Source of the DNA: Comamonadaceae bacterium
Lineage (GTDB): Bacteria; Pseudomonadota; Gammaproteobacteria; Burkholderiales; Burkholderiaceae_C
DNA: 64,000 bases
Assembly: GCA_947450765.1 (NCBI GenBank)
Contig: CANFXC010000001.1
Span: 1-64,000, forward strand
Direction of reading: 5' to 3'
Part shown: one piece after another, positions 21,110-31,532 of the stretch
How positions within the stretch are numbered: the first letter of the stretch is position 1
Layout of the letters: each line of letters begins with the position of its first letter
Program-made: the position numbers and the translations under genes
Notes under the pieces: model-generated
What the model saw: the letters and a program-made list of their open reading frames with translations, nothing else
Told to the model about the DNA's origin: nothing
Database searches by the model: none

Positions 21110-21769
21110 TCAAGCCGTGAAGGCCCCTAAGCGCGCCAGCAAATGGAAATGCACCGCCCCAGCCTTGCTGCTGCGGTAAATCTCCAGCCCCAACGGGGTC
21201 AGCTCGTCGGCGGTCCAAGTGCGCGGTGCTTCAAGGTAGACCAGACCTTTGTCTGAAATCACCTCGGCAGCCGCCTTCAACGCTGGCTCAAACAAGATTG
21301 AATCGAATGGCGGATCGATGAAGACCAGCTGAATTGAACCGGGGCTTTGGCGCCTGAGCAAGCCGACGCCATCACCGCGCTCGACTCGCACTACATCGGC
21401 CTTCAGGCGTTCTTGCAAGGCCTTGAGCTTAAGCACCAACTGGGCATCCTGTTCGCACAAGACCACCTCCGCCGCACCGCGCGAAGCTGCTTCAAAACCG
21501 AGCACACCAGTACCGGCAAAAATATCCATGCAACGCCAGCCGGTCAGGTCTTGGCCCAGCCAGTTGAACAAGGTTTCCCGCACACGGTCTGGCGTCGGGC
21601 GCAGGCCGGGCTTGTCGGACACCGGCAGCTTGGTGCGCTTGTAAAGGCCGCCAATGATGCGGACCTCGCCTGGCAGCGGCTTGTTGTGGCGCGGGCCGGG
21701 CTTGCCCTTGGCTTTGCTTTGTGGCTTGGCCGCTGGCGCCGCTTTGGCCTGTTCGGAACGCGGCCTCAT
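21110..21769 (-). CDS. rsmD: 16S rRNA (guanine(966)-N(2))-methyltransferase RsmD
   Basis: VRIIGGLYKRTKLPV, RPTPDRVRETLFNWL, FIDPPFD. Confidence 0.93.
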   Translation of the reverse strand: MRPRSEQAKAAPAAKPQSKAKGKPGPRHNKPLPGEVRIIGGLYKRTKLPVSDKPGLRPTPDRVRETLFNWLGQDLTGWRCMDIFAGTGVLGFEAASRGAAEVVLCEQDAQLVLKLKALQERLKADVVRVERGDGVGLLRRQSPGSIQLVFIDPPFDSILFEPALKAAAEVISDKGLVYLEAPRTWTADELTPLGLEIYRSSKAGAVHFHLLARLGAFTA

Positions 21770-23139
21770 GCGCCGGCTCCCAGCACCACGGTGACCATGC
21801 GGTCTGGCTGCAGCTTGCGGGCAAATGCTGCCCTGATGTCGGCCGCAGTGATTTTTTCAACCTGGGCGGTCCAGGTGTCTAGGTAATTGAGTGGCAAGTT
21901 ATTCCAGGCGATGTTGGCGACGTTGGTGATGAGTTTCGCATTGCTGTCAATGAGCAGCGGGAAGCCACCCATCAGGTTGTCCTTGGCGGCCTTGAGTTCG
22001 GCTTCGCTAGGACCTTCAGTGACGAATTTTGCCAGCACCTCGCGTGCGACTTGAACAGCCAGTGCGGCTTGGTCAGGTCGGGTCTGCAAACCGATGGTGA
22101 AAGCACCCGCGTGAAGGCCCGGCGAGAAGTAGCTGTAGACGCCGTACGTGAGGCCGCGTTTTTCACGCACTTCATGGGTCAGGCGCGACACAAAACCGCC
22201 GCCGCCAAGGGTGTAGTTGCCCACCGTGAGCGCAAAAAAATCAGGGTCTGAGCGTTTGTAGCCGGGCTGGCCGATCAAGACATGCGCCTGCGCCGATTCA
22301 AAGGCAATGTTTTCGGTGACAGGCGCGGTCAGCGCTGCCACTTCGGCCACTGGCGGCAAAGCTTCGCAACGCGCTGCATCGCTCTGCGGCAAACGTGCCA
22401 GCAAAGCTTTCACCAACACATCCGCTTGGGCCCGCGTGACGTCACCGACGACGCTGACTTTGGCCCGACACGGCTGGATAAAACGCGTGTAAAACTGACG
22501 CATATCGGCCACGGAGATGCGTGCCAGCGTCTCCTCAGTGACATCAAAACCATAGGGGTGATTGCCATACACTGCAGCCGCAAAAGCTTTGGCAGCCAGC
22601 GTGGCGGGGCGGGTATTGGCCTCGCGAATCGAAGCACCGATGCGCTCGCGTTCGCGCAGCCAGATCGCCTCTGGAAAAGCCGGCTCACCGATCTCGCGTG
22701 AAGCCAGCGCGACGGCTTTGGGCAAAAGATCAGGGTAGCTCAAAGTGCGCAGCGCAAAGCTCATGCGGTCTCTGCCCGAGCCAGCGGAAAAAGCAGCACC
22801 CAGATCAGCCCAAGCTTCGCTGAGTTGGTTTTCGTCCAATGCTGGTGAGCCGCTCTTTGCTGCAATGCCCTTCGCGCTCATGGCCGCGACCATGGTCGCC
22901 AAGCCAGCGTTGTCAGCCGGGTCACGACGGTCGCCGGCGTCAAAGTCAATCTGCACATCGAGCATCGGAATGCCGTGGCTTTCAACCAGATAAACCTTGG
23001 CACCGCTGGCTTGCGTCCAGTGCTGAATCGGCAAGGCAGCCAGCGCAGTCTGGCTCTGCAGCAACGCTGCCAGTCCGACGAAGACGGCCAAGACAACACG
23101 CGTCGCCGGGCCGCTGAATTTTGAAATCAACATGTTCAC
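21766..23139 (-). CDS. M16 family peptidase (pitrilysin-like, non-catalytic-type partner)
   Basis: Processing-peptidase-like; no clear HxxEH; downstream of the HALEH paralogue. Confidence 0.85.
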   Translation of the reverse strand: MNMLISKFSGPATRVVLAVFVGLAALLQSQTALAALPIQHWTQASGAKVYLVESHGIPMLDVQIDFDAGDRRDPADNAGLATMVAAMSAKGIAAKSGSPALDENQLSEAWADLGAAFSAGSGRDRMSFALRTLSYPDLLPKAVALASREIGEPAFPEAIWLRERERIGASIREANTRPATLAAKAFAAAVYGNHPYGFDVTEETLARISVADMRQFYTRFIQPCRAKVSVVGDVTRAQADVLVKALLARLPQSDAARCEALPPVAEVAALTAPVTENIAFESAQAHVLIGQPGYKRSDPDFFALTVGNYTLGGGGFVSRLTHEVREKRGLTYGVYSYFSPGLHAGAFTIGLQTRPDQAALAVQVAREVLAKFVTEGPSEAELKAAKDNLMGGFPLLIDSNAKLITNVANIAWNNLPLNYLDTWTAQVEKITAADIRAAFARKLQPDRMVTVVLGAGA

Positions 23140-23156
23140 TCTTTCGATGTCGGGGT

Positions 23157-24726
23157 TCAGTGACGTGCGCCTGCAGCTGGCACGCGGGGTTTGCGGTTCG
23201 GGTCTAGCGGCTGCGGCACCAGCACCGCTTGCGTCATCTGGTCATCGCCAAAATAACGCGCAGCCACGGACTGCACTTCAGCGGCGCTGATGTTGCGCAA
23301 CTGCGCCACCAAGCGGGCACTCGCGTCCAACGGCAAACCATTCAGCCAGTTGCTGCCCAGTTCACGGGCTTGGCTGAAGATGGCGTCCAGTTTGTAAATT
23401 TCGGACGCCACCCACTGCGTTTTGACACGGTTGAGTTCAGCCTCGTTGACGCCCTCAAGGGCGATCTTTGTGACCTGCTGGCGCAGCGCATCAATCACCT
23501 GCTGTGCAGTTTTTTCTTTGGCCGGCACGCCGTCCAGCGTAAAAACCTGCGGTCCACGGCCGAGCAAGCCGTTGTGCGCACCGGCACTGTCTGCCACGCG
23601 GCCTTCGCCCTGGGTCAATGCTCGGTCGAGGCGAGCGCCGCTGTAGCCATCGAGCACGGCCGACAACACCGTCAGCGCCAGCGCGTCTTGACTGGCGCTT
23701 GGCCCTGACGTGCCGGGGGACACATTGGTCAATCCACTGGCGTCCAGTTGCGGCACCTTGAACATCAGGCTGACATACGCTTGGCTGGCGCTGGCCTTGT
23801 GATCAAGGCGTCTGACGCCGGCTTGAACCGGTTCAAGGCGCGGTTTGCGCAACGGTGTGGCCCCACCGGGTATCACGCCGTAATATTTTTCGGCCAGCGC
23901 TTTGACCTGCGCGACATCCACGTCACCAGCGATGACCACAGCAGCATTGCTGGGCACATACCACTTGCGGTAAAAACTGCGCACATCATCCGGCGTCAGG
24001 GCGTCGAGGTCACTCATCCAACCGATGATGGGACGGCGGTACGGTGCGGCCGCGAAGGTGACTGCATTCGCGACTTCATAGAGTTGGGCGCGCGGCGAAT
24101 CTTCAGTGCGCATCCGGCGCTCTTCTTTGACCACTTCAATTTCGCGCTTGAACTCGTCATCATCCCATTGCGTGTTGGCAAAACGGTCAGCTTCGAGTTG
24201 CATCACCTCTTCGAGCCGGTTGGCGGGAATCTGCTGGTGATAGGCCGTGGCGTCGCGGCTGGTGAAGGCGTTGTCGCGGCCGCCCAGAGCGGCGATGCGG
24301 CGAGAGAACTCCCCTGGTTTGAGGGTGGGCGTGCCTTTGAACATCATGTGCTCCAGCGCGTGCGCTACACCCGAGGTGCCGTCGACCTCGTCCATCGAAC
24401 CAACACGCACCCACAGCATGTGCGCCACGGTCGGGGCGCGGTGGTCTGGCTTGACGATGAGCGTCAGGCCGTTGGCCAGCGTGAACTGTTGCGCTTGTTC
24501 TGCGGAGGCCGCAGGGCTGAGTGCATTGGCTGGCGTTGATGGATGGGTCGTCGACAGCGTGTCGGCTGAAGCACTGCTGAAGGCGCAAAAAGCCGACAAG
24601 GCGCTGACCGCGAGCATCACCCGCCATGCCAGCAGCGAAGGATCTGACTTGAGAGAAAGTAAGGGCATAGGCAGGCGGTGCATCATCATGGTTGGAACAA
24701 ATTTACCTAGCTGAGTGTGTTTCATA
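23157..24726 (-). CDS. M16 family zinc peptidase
   Basis: GVAHALEHMMFKGT (HxxEH inverted zinc motif); start near MKHTQLGKF. Confidence 0.88.
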
Positions 24727-24752
24727 GAATACCCTGACTCCAAAGACCACTC

Positions 24753-25907
24753 ATGTTCAGCTTCTTCAAGAAAATCCTCAAGCCTTCTGCACCAGCCACC
24801 GAGCCAACGCCGGCACCGCCAACACCCGCAGCGCCAGTCAGCTTGCCTGCCAGCACCAGCCAGTCCGGCGGCCTCATTGGCAGCGCGCTGGTCACGCCCA
24901 TCGACATTCCGGCCCCCGGCGCTGTCGCGCCAGAGCGGCAACGCTGGCTGAGCAAACTCTCCGACGGCCTGCGAAAGACCGGCAGCAGCATTTCAAGCGT
25001 CTTCACAGGCACACAAATCAACGAGGCGCTTTACGAAGACCTGGAGTCTGCTTTGTTGATGGCTGATGCCGGCGTGGGCGCAACGCAATACCTGCTGGAC
25101 GACGTCAAGCGCCGCGTCAAAGAAGGTGGCGTGACGCACCCGATCGCGGTCAAGAACGTGCTAATCGAATCCATCACGCTGCTGCTCAAACCGCTTGAAA
25201 AGCCGCTGGTCATCGGCGAATTTTTGCCCACGGTGATCATGGTCGCCGGGGTCAATGGCGCAGGCAAGACAACCTCCATTGGCAAACTCACGCGGCATCT
25301 GGCTGAGCACGGCGCCTCTGTGCTGCTGGCCGCCGCCGACACCTTCCGGGCCGCGGCGCGTGAGCAGCTCACGGTCTGGGCCGACCGCAACACGGTCGAG
25401 ATCATCAGTCAGGAAGGCGGCGACCCGGCGTCTGTGAGCTTTGACGCCGTCACTGCCGGCAAGGCGCGCGGCCGTGATGTGGTGCTGGTCGACACCGCCG
25501 GACGGCTGCCGACCCAGCTGCATTTGATGGAAGAGCTGAAAAAAATCAAGCGCACCATCGCCAAAGCCGGCACCGGAGCTGAGTCCATCGGCACGGCTAA
25601 CGGCCCTGGCATTGGCATGCCGCCGCATGAAATCTTGCTGGTCATCGACGGCAACACCGGGCAAAACGCACTGTCGCAGGTCAAATCTTTCGACGAGGCC
25701 TTGCAACTCACCGGCCTCATCGTCACCAAGCTCGACGGCACTGCCAAGGGCGGCGTGCTAGCCGCCATTGCGTTGTGGGCGCGAGAGCGGGCCAAAGCCC
25801 ATCCCACTTGGCGCACAGTGCCGGTTTACTTCATCGGTGTGGGCGAGCAAGTTAATGACCTTGAAACCTTCAACGCACGCGAGTTTGCTCAAGCTTTGCT
25901 AAGCTAG
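24753..25907 (+). CDS. ftsY: Signal recognition particle receptor FtsY
   Basis: VNGAGKTTSIGKLTRHL, DTFRAAAREQL, DTAGRLPTQ, TKLDGTAKGG. Confidence 0.95.
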   Translation: MFSFFKKILKPSAPATEPTPAPPTPAAPVSLPASTSQSGGLIGSALVTPIDIPAPGAVAPERQRWLSKLSDGLRKTGSSISSVFTGTQINEALYEDLESALLMADAGVGATQYLLDDVKRRVKEGGVTHPIAVKNVLIESITLLLKPLEKPLVIGEFLPTVIMVAGVNGAGKTTSIGKLTRHLAEHGASVLLAAADTFRAAAREQLTVWADRNTVEIISQEGGDPASVSFDAVTAGKARGRDVVLVDTAGRLPTQLHLMEELKKIKRTIAKAGTGAESIGTANGPGIGMPPHEILLVIDGNTGQNALSQVKSFDEALQLTGLIVTKLDGTAKGGVLAAIALWARERAKAHPTWRTVPVYFIGVGEQVNDLETFNAREFAQALLS

Positions 25908-25912
25908 TCGGC

Positions 25913-26365
25913 TTGTGGTTTCTCTTACACGTCGATCAAGGAATTCGTTTGCCTGCTTTCATGACCCGTCTTTTTCAGCTCGTGATGCGCATCGTGTTCT
26001 GGCTGTTTGCCGCTATCGCACTGGCCAGCTTGCTGGCTGTGGCCTTGGTGCTGGTGGTGCTGAGCCTGTTGCGGGCATTGATCACCGGCAAGCGTCCTAC
26101 GGGGCCGATGGTCTTTGGGCGTTTTCAGCAGTTTTCCAGCAAGGGCATGCAGGGCATCTGGCCGGGCGCCAAACCGCCGCCAGCCCCCAACAGCCCACCA
26201 GCCAGTCCTCTGGCTGAGCGCGGCCGCCACCCTGACGAGCGTCCCCGCGTCGCCAGTGGCGATGTGGTGGACGTTGAAGTCCGCGACATCACGCCCGACA
26301 CCCCCCCCCCACCTGAGCGCGCGCCTGCACCCTTGAGATTTCCCGCTGACAAACTAAGCGGCTAA
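25913..26365 (+). CDS. Hypothetical membrane protein
   Basis: One TM region, Pro-rich C-terminus; start may be the ATG encoding MTRLFQLVMRIV. Confidence 0.5.
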   Translation: MWFLLHVDQGIRLPAFMTRLFQLVMRIVFWLFAAIALASLLAVALVLVVLSLLRALITGKRPTGPMVFGRFQQFSSKGMQGIWPGAKPPPAPNSPPASPLAERGRHPDERPRVASGDVVDVEVRDITPDTPPPPERAPAPLRFPADKLSG

Positions 26366-26427
26366 GCGTTTACCCTCCCATTGAACTCGGTATTTTTCGT
26401 ATACGATATATCTTCTACGGAATAACC

Positions 26428-27135
26428 ATGCTCCCTTGGCTCACTGAACCCTCTGCTGATCGCTTCAACGATGTGCGCGACACGTCCTTGGCAAAGCTCG
26501 TGCGTGACGACATGCTCGGATTGATTTTAAAAGGCGTGCTGATCCCCGGTCAACGCATCAACGAGCCCGATGTGGCGGCTCGTCTGGGCGTGTCACGGGT
26601 GCCGGTGCGTGAAGCCCTGCGCGAGCTTGAAAGCTCCGGGCTGGTGGTGGCGCGCAAACACGCCGGCGTCTTCGTACGGCAACTGGCCGCACCGGAAATT
26701 CGTGACCTGTACCAAATGCGCGCCCTGCTGGATGGCTTTGCCGGCCGCCAAGTCGCCCAGCACACCAGCCTAGATAACGTCGCGCTGCTGCGCCTGCTCG
26801 ACGACTCCATTGCCGCCATGCAAGACGCCGCCAGCCAGCATGACGTGCAACGCTATTACGGTGAAAACCTGCGCTTTCACTGGGCCATAGTGGAGGCCGC
26901 AGGAAACCAATCTTTGACCGAGACCTACCGCGGTATCGTGCAAAAACTGCATCTGTCTCGTCTGAAAAACTTAGCCCACGACATCGGTATGCAAGCATCC
27001 ATCAACGAACACATGGATATCGCCAGCGCCCTACGCCAAGGTGACCCCGAACGCTGTAACCAATTGCTGGCTGAGCACGTGGACGATGCGCACAGTCGAT
27101 TGACAACCACATCGCCGCCAGCGGCCTTAAGCTGA
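26428..27135 (+). CDS. GntR family transcriptional regulator (FCD/FadR subfamily)
   Basis: INEPDVAARLGVSRVPVREALRELESSGLV. Confidence 0.93.
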   Translation: MLPWLTEPSADRFNDVRDTSLAKLVRDDMLGLILKGVLIPGQRINEPDVAARLGVSRVPVREALRELESSGLVVARKHAGVFVRQLAAPEIRDLYQMRALLDGFAGRQVAQHTSLDNVALLRLLDDSIAAMQDAASQHDVQRYYGENLRFHWAIVEAAGNQSLTETYRGIVQKLHLSRLKNLAHDIGMQASINEHMDIASALRQGDPERCNQLLAEHVDDAHSRLTTTSPPAALS

Positions 27136-27190
27136 ACATTGCCGTTAGCTGGGCTCATTTAAAACGCCCAGACTTTTTAGAAGATAAAAA

Positions 27191-28183
27191 ATGACATCAC
27201 CGGAGACATTCATGAAACGACGCAACCTCATCCTCGCCACACCTGCCCTGCTGGGCGCTCCCGCCCTGAGCTGGGCGCAACCGGCTTTTCCAGCCAAACC
27301 GATTCGCTACATCGTGCCGGTGGCCGCCGGCGGCGGCAGCGACATGGTTGGCCGCACCGTTTCCGAACGCTGGGGTAACTTGCTCAAACAACCCTTCATC
27401 GTTGACAACCAGGCCGGCGGTGGCGGTGTGATCGCCAGCCAAACCACCGCACGCGCCGCACCAGACGGCTACACACTGATGCAAGGCTACGTCGCCACGC
27501 ACGGCACCAGCCCGGCCACACGCAAGCTACCCTACGACGCCATCAAAGACTTCACACCGATTGGCATGATCGGCGGCACGCCCAACGTGCTGGTGGTCAA
27601 CGCCGCGTTGCCAGTGAAAAACATCAAAGAGTTCATTGCCTACTTGAAGAAAAATCCTGGCAAGGTCAGCTACGGCTCGGCCGGCGCCGGCTCGCTGACG
27701 CACATGACCATGGAGCTGTTCAAGCAACAAGTGGACTCCTTCATGGTGCACATTCCCTACCGCGGCATTGCACCGGCCTTCAACGACTTGATCGGTGGCC
27801 AGACGCAAGCCATGTTCCCTGGTTTGGCCGCCGCTATTCCACATATTCGTTCTGGCCGCGTGCGTCCGCTGGCGGTCACTGGCATGAAACGCCACCCGCT
27901 GTTCAAGGACGTCCCGACCCTGGACGAGTCCGGCTTCAAAGGCTTTGACGCACAGCAGTGGTACGGCGTGGTCGGCCCGGCAGGCATGCCAGCCCCCATT
28001 GTGAAGCTGCTCAACGAATCCTTGGCAACCGTCTTGCGAGCGCCCGACATGCGGGAAAAGCTCTCGGTTGAAGCGATCGAACCGACCGTCATGTCGCCCG
28101 AACAGTTCGGTGAGTACATCCGCACGGACATCGCTCGCTGGACCAAGTTGGCCAAAGAACGCGGTATTCAGCTCGACAATTAA
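27191..28183 (+). CDS. Bug/TctC family tripartite tricarboxylate transporter substrate-binding protein
   Basis: PAKPIRYIVPVAAGGGSDMVGRTV...VDNQAGGGGVIASQ. Confidence 0.93.
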   Translation: MTSPETFMKRRNLILATPALLGAPALSWAQPAFPAKPIRYIVPVAAGGGSDMVGRTVSERWGNLLKQPFIVDNQAGGGGVIASQTTARAAPDGYTLMQGYVATHGTSPATRKLPYDAIKDFTPIGMIGGTPNVLVVNAALPVKNIKEFIAYLKKNPGKVSYGSAGAGSLTHMTMELFKQQVDSFMVHIPYRGIAPAFNDLIGGQTQAMFPGLAAAIPHIRSGRVRPLAVTGMKRHPLFKDVPTLDESGFKGFDAQQWYGVVGPAGMPAPIVKLLNESLATVLRAPDMREKLSVEAIEPTVMSPEQFGEYIRTDIARWTKLAKERGIQLDN

Positions 28184-28219
28184 GATTCCTTCTAATTCCT
28201 TTAAATAACCCAATACCGT

Positions 28220-28284
28220 CGTCACTGCGAGCGCAGCGCGGCAGTCCATAACCCCTAGATTGCCGCGCTGCGCTCGCAATGACG
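28220..28284. repeat. 65-bp inverted repeat element (27-bp arms, 11-bp loop), REP/MITE-like
   Basis: CGTCACTGCGAGCGCAGCGCGGCAGTC vs reverse complement of GATTGCCGCGCTGCGCTCGCAATGACG: 25/27 identical. Confidence 0.85.
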
Positions 28285-28357
28285 GAGGTGGCCTACTCAC
28301 CCGCGCTGACAAGCAACCTTTTTTCACAACCTCTGGCAGCTTCTGCCGAAAGACACC

Positions 28358-29734
28358 ATGGCCCGTAATACCCAGGTCGCCGCCGACCACAACGCCCCTC
28401 CTATCACGCAAATTTTGGCTAAATTTGTCGCCACCCATCCGTCCCGCGGCTGGAGCGATGCCGTCGACCATGACGCGCACCGGACCTTCACCAACTGGCT
28501 CGGCTGCGCTGTCGGCGCCGCTCACCACGAAGCCGCTGACGCTGCGCTGGCCGCTGCACAAATGTTCCAGCCCGCAGCGCAAGCCAGCGTGCTGGGCCGC
28601 AGCGAAAAAGTCGACATGGGCAGCGCAGCGCTGATCAACGGCATCACCTCACACACCTTTGACTTTGACGACACGCACCTGAAAACCATCATCCACCCGG
28701 CCGGCCCGGTGGCCTCGGCCATTTTGGCGCTGGCGGAACACATTCGCTCCACGGGCCGCGAATGCATCGACGCACTGGTCATCGGCATCGATGTCTCTTG
28801 CCGCGTTGGCAACGCCATGTACCCCGACCATTACGACCGCGGCTGGCACATCACCGGCTCGACCGGCACGCTGGGTGCAGCTGCCGCTTGCGCCCGCCTG
28901 CTCAAGCTGGACACCCAACAAACCGCCATGGCGCTGGGCATTGCAGCGTCGCAACCAGTCGGCATGCGCGAGCAGTTCGGCACCATGACCAAGCCTTTCC
29001 ATCCAGGCGGTGCAGCCCGCGCCGGCATGATGTCAGCGCTGCTGGCCAGCAAAGGTTTCACCGCCAGCCCGAAAGCTATAGAAGCACCGCGCGGCATGAT
29101 GCAAACCGTGTCAACCAAGAACGACTGGAACGAAATCACCGGCGAACTCGGCGAGCGCTTTGAAATCTCCTTCAACTCCTTCAAGCCCTTCGCTTGCGGC
29201 ATCGTGATCCACCCCAGCATCGACGCCTGCTCTCAGCTGCGCGCCCAAGGCGTCACGCCCGACCAAGTGCAAAGCATCGAACTCAAAGTGCATTCGCTGG
29301 TGCTGGAGCTGACCGGCAAAAAAGAACCTGCTGACGGCCTGCAAGCCAAGTTCAGCGTCTACCACGGCTGCGCCGCCGGCCTGACCTTTGGCTACGCCGC
29401 TGAAGACGAGTTCTCCGACGAGATCGTCAACCGCGCCGACATGGTGGCTTTGCGCCGCAAGGTCATCGCCACGGTGGATGATTCGATCGATGAAGCCAGT
29501 GCCGATGTCACCGCCGTGTTGAACGATGGCCGCCGCGTGCATGTGTTTGTGGAGCACGCCATCGGCTCGCTGCAAAACCCGATGACTGACAGCCTTCTGG
29601 AAGCCAAGTTTCACGGCCTGTCGGACGCAGTGTTGGGCGCTGAGCAAACCGCCGCCTTGCTGAAAGCCAGCTGGGCCATCGGACAAGCGGCCAATGTGTC
29701 GGCCTTGATCAAGCTTGCCACGACCGCAGCATGA
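28358..29734 (+). CDS. MmgE/PrpD family protein
   Basis: SHTFDFDDTHLKTIIHP, GWHITGSTGTLGAAAACARLL. Confidence 0.9.
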   Translation: MARNTQVAADHNAPPITQILAKFVATHPSRGWSDAVDHDAHRTFTNWLGCAVGAAHHEAADAALAAAQMFQPAAQASVLGRSEKVDMGSAALINGITSHTFDFDDTHLKTIIHPAGPVASAILALAEHIRSTGRECIDALVIGIDVSCRVGNAMYPDHYDRGWHITGSTGTLGAAAACARLLKLDTQQTAMALGIAASQPVGMREQFGTMTKPFHPGGAARAGMMSALLASKGFTASPKAIEAPRGMMQTVSTKNDWNEITGELGERFEISFNSFKPFACGIVIHPSIDACSQLRAQGVTPDQVQSIELKVHSLVLELTGKKEPADGLQAKFSVYHGCAAGLTFGYAAEDEFSDEIVNRADMVALRRKVIATVDDSIDEASADVTAVLNDGRRVHVFVEHAIGSLQNPMTDSLLEAKFHGLSDAVLGAEQTAALLKASWAIGQAANVSALIKLATTAA

Positions 29735-30729
29735 GCCTGAGCACATCACACGGCGGCGTGCCGCGCATTGTGGTGGTTGGCGACACCGAGCAGGCGCTGC
29801 GCCGGCTCGGCCATTGGGAAACCATTGAAGGCCAAGCACAGGTCAGCATGCACACTGGGCCCTTGAGTGGCCAGCCCTTGGTCGATGCATTGGAAGACGC
29901 TGACGCCGTGGTGCTGCTGCGCGACCGCACGCCGTTTGACGCGGCGCTGCTGGCGCAGTTGCCTAATTTGCGTTACGTCATCTTCACCGGCTCACGGAAC
30001 AACACGATTGACCTGCCCGCCTTGGCCGCCCGCGGCATTCCGGTGAGTTACACCGAGTGGGGGCCATCCAAAGACAGCACGTGTGAGATGACCTGGGCGC
30101 TGATTCTGGGCGCCGCCCGTCAGCTCGAACAGCAAACCGCCTTGCTGCGCCAGGGTCAATGGCGCGCTGGCACCGCCGAGCCTTTGGCCCGCGTGCTGCA
30201 CGGCCAAACACTCGGTTTGATTGGTCTGGGTGAGATCGGTGGTCGGGTCGCCAAAGTCGGACAAGCACTGGGCATGGACGTTATCACCTGGAGCCCACGC
30301 ATGACCGCCGAGCGGGCTGCCGCACAAGGCGTCACGGCGGTCTCGCTGGAAGACCTGCTGACGCGCTCGCAGGTGGTCAGTTTGCATCTGGTGGTCATCC
30401 CGGCCACGCGCCACTTGCTGAACGCTGAACGGCTGGCGCTGATGCGACCCGACAGCCTGCTCGTCAACACCTCACGCTCGGCACTGATTGACAGCGCAGC
30501 CTTGGTCAAAGCGCTGGAAAAAGGCCGTCCGGGGTTTGCAGCGCTGGACGTCTTTGACGTCGAGCCCCTGCCCCTGAACGACCCGCTGCGTGAGTTGCCC
30601 AATGTGCTGCTGACGCCGCACCTTGGCTTTGTTGCTGAGCCGGTGTTTCAACGCTTTGCAGACGGCGTCACCGAGTGCCTAGAAGCTTGGCTGGCCGAGA
30701 AACCGCTGGTGCGTGTGCTAACGGCCTGA
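29731..30729 (+). CDS. D-isomer-specific 2-hydroxyacid dehydrogenase family protein
   Basis: GQTLGLIGLGEIGGRVAKVGQALGMDVITWSP, LVNTSRSALIDSAALVKAL. Confidence 0.9.
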   Translation: MSLSTSHGGVPRIVVVGDTEQALRRLGHWETIEGQAQVSMHTGPLSGQPLVDALEDADAVVLLRDRTPFDAALLAQLPNLRYVIFTGSRNNTIDLPALAARGIPVSYTEWGPSKDSTCEMTWALILGAARQLEQQTALLRQGQWRAGTAEPLARVLHGQTLGLIGLGEIGGRVAKVGQALGMDVITWSPRMTAERAAAQGVTAVSLEDLLTRSQVVSLHLVVIPATRHLLNAERLALMRPDSLLVNTSRSALIDSAALVKALEKGRPGFAALDVFDVEPLPLNDPLRELPNVLLTPHLGFVAEPVFQRFADGVTECLEAWLAEKPLVRVLTA

Positions 30730-30747
30730 TGAGCAGAAGGCAGATGT

Positions 30748-31122
30748 TTACAAAGCGGATGGGTTAGCGCCCATCCGGTCAAACTTTTTGAAATACTCAC
30801 GCGCCAAACTCACCAACTGCGGGTCTGTCGGATGGTCGCTGGCGACACTGCCCACGATGAGCGTACCGATGCTGGGCTGCTGCTGCAAACACCATTCCCG
30901 AAACTGGCCATGCGTCAGACCGGGGCCGGTCAGCAAGACCTCGTGCACGCCCTGCAGAGCCTTCGCGACGTCCGCGAACAAGCCCGACAAATCGGTGGCC
31001 TTGCCTTGGTGTTGATGGTGGCTGCGTGACTTGATGCGTTGGCTTTCAACGTGCTCCCGGTCAAACATCAGCACATGCGCTTCCTGCTGGTCAATCCAAA
31101 CTACGGCGTGAAAAGTTGTCAT
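30748..31122 (-). CDS. eRF1-like/'translational machinery' family small protein
   Basis: MTTFHAVVWIDQQEAHVLMF...EVLLTGPGLTHGQFREWC. Confidence 0.6.
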   Translation of the reverse strand: MTTFHAVVWIDQQEAHVLMFDREHVESQRIKSRSHHQHQGKATDLSGLFADVAKALQGVHEVLLTGPGLTHGQFREWCLQQQPSIGTLIVGSVASDHPTDPQLVSLAREYFKKFDRMGANPSAL

Positions 31123-31133
31123 TTATCGAGTCC

Positions 31134-31532
31134 TTAAAGATGAATGTGTTCAATTTTTTCTTGGCATGGCAAGCAACGCTGAACTTCAGGCTTGGCCTTG
31201 AGTCGGGCCTCTGGAATAACCGCTGCGCAATCAATGCAGACACCGTACGTGCCGGCGTCCAAGCGCAGCAACGCCAATTCGAGTTCGGCGAGTTCGGCCG
31301 TTTCATGCTCGTTGATGGCGAACTCCAAGTCACGCGCCGAGGTGACTTGCGCGTGTGAATCTTCCGCACTCATGAAATGATCGGCCGCCACATCAGCACG
31401 GCTTCGACTGCCACCGCGTTGGTCTGCGATTTGTGCCAGCAAAGCAGAGCGCAGCGCCTGCAACTGCTGGCGGTAAGCCTGAAGGTCTTGTTGAGATTTC
31501 AAAGAACTGCTCCTCATGTTGAATGAGGACAA
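31134..31532 (-). CDS. TraR/DksA family zinc-finger protein
   Basis: C4 finger YGVCIDCAAVIPEARLKAKPEVQRCLPCQ. Confidence 0.88.
   Translation of the reverse strand: MSSFNMRSSSLKSQQDLQAYRQQLQALRSALLAQIADQRGGSRSRADVAADHFMSAEDSHAQVTSARDLEFAINEHETAELAELELALLRLDAGTYGVCIDCAAVIPEARLKAKPEVQRCLPCQEKIEHIHL

Noticed and set aside
23748-24539. 263-aa plus-strand ORF
   Set aside because: Antisense to the M16 peptidase gene whose protein has clear motifs
27527-28582. 351-aa minus-strand ORF
   Set aside because: Antisense to the Bug and MmgE/PrpD genes; low-complexity His/Gly/Arg composition typical of GC-rich shadow ORFs
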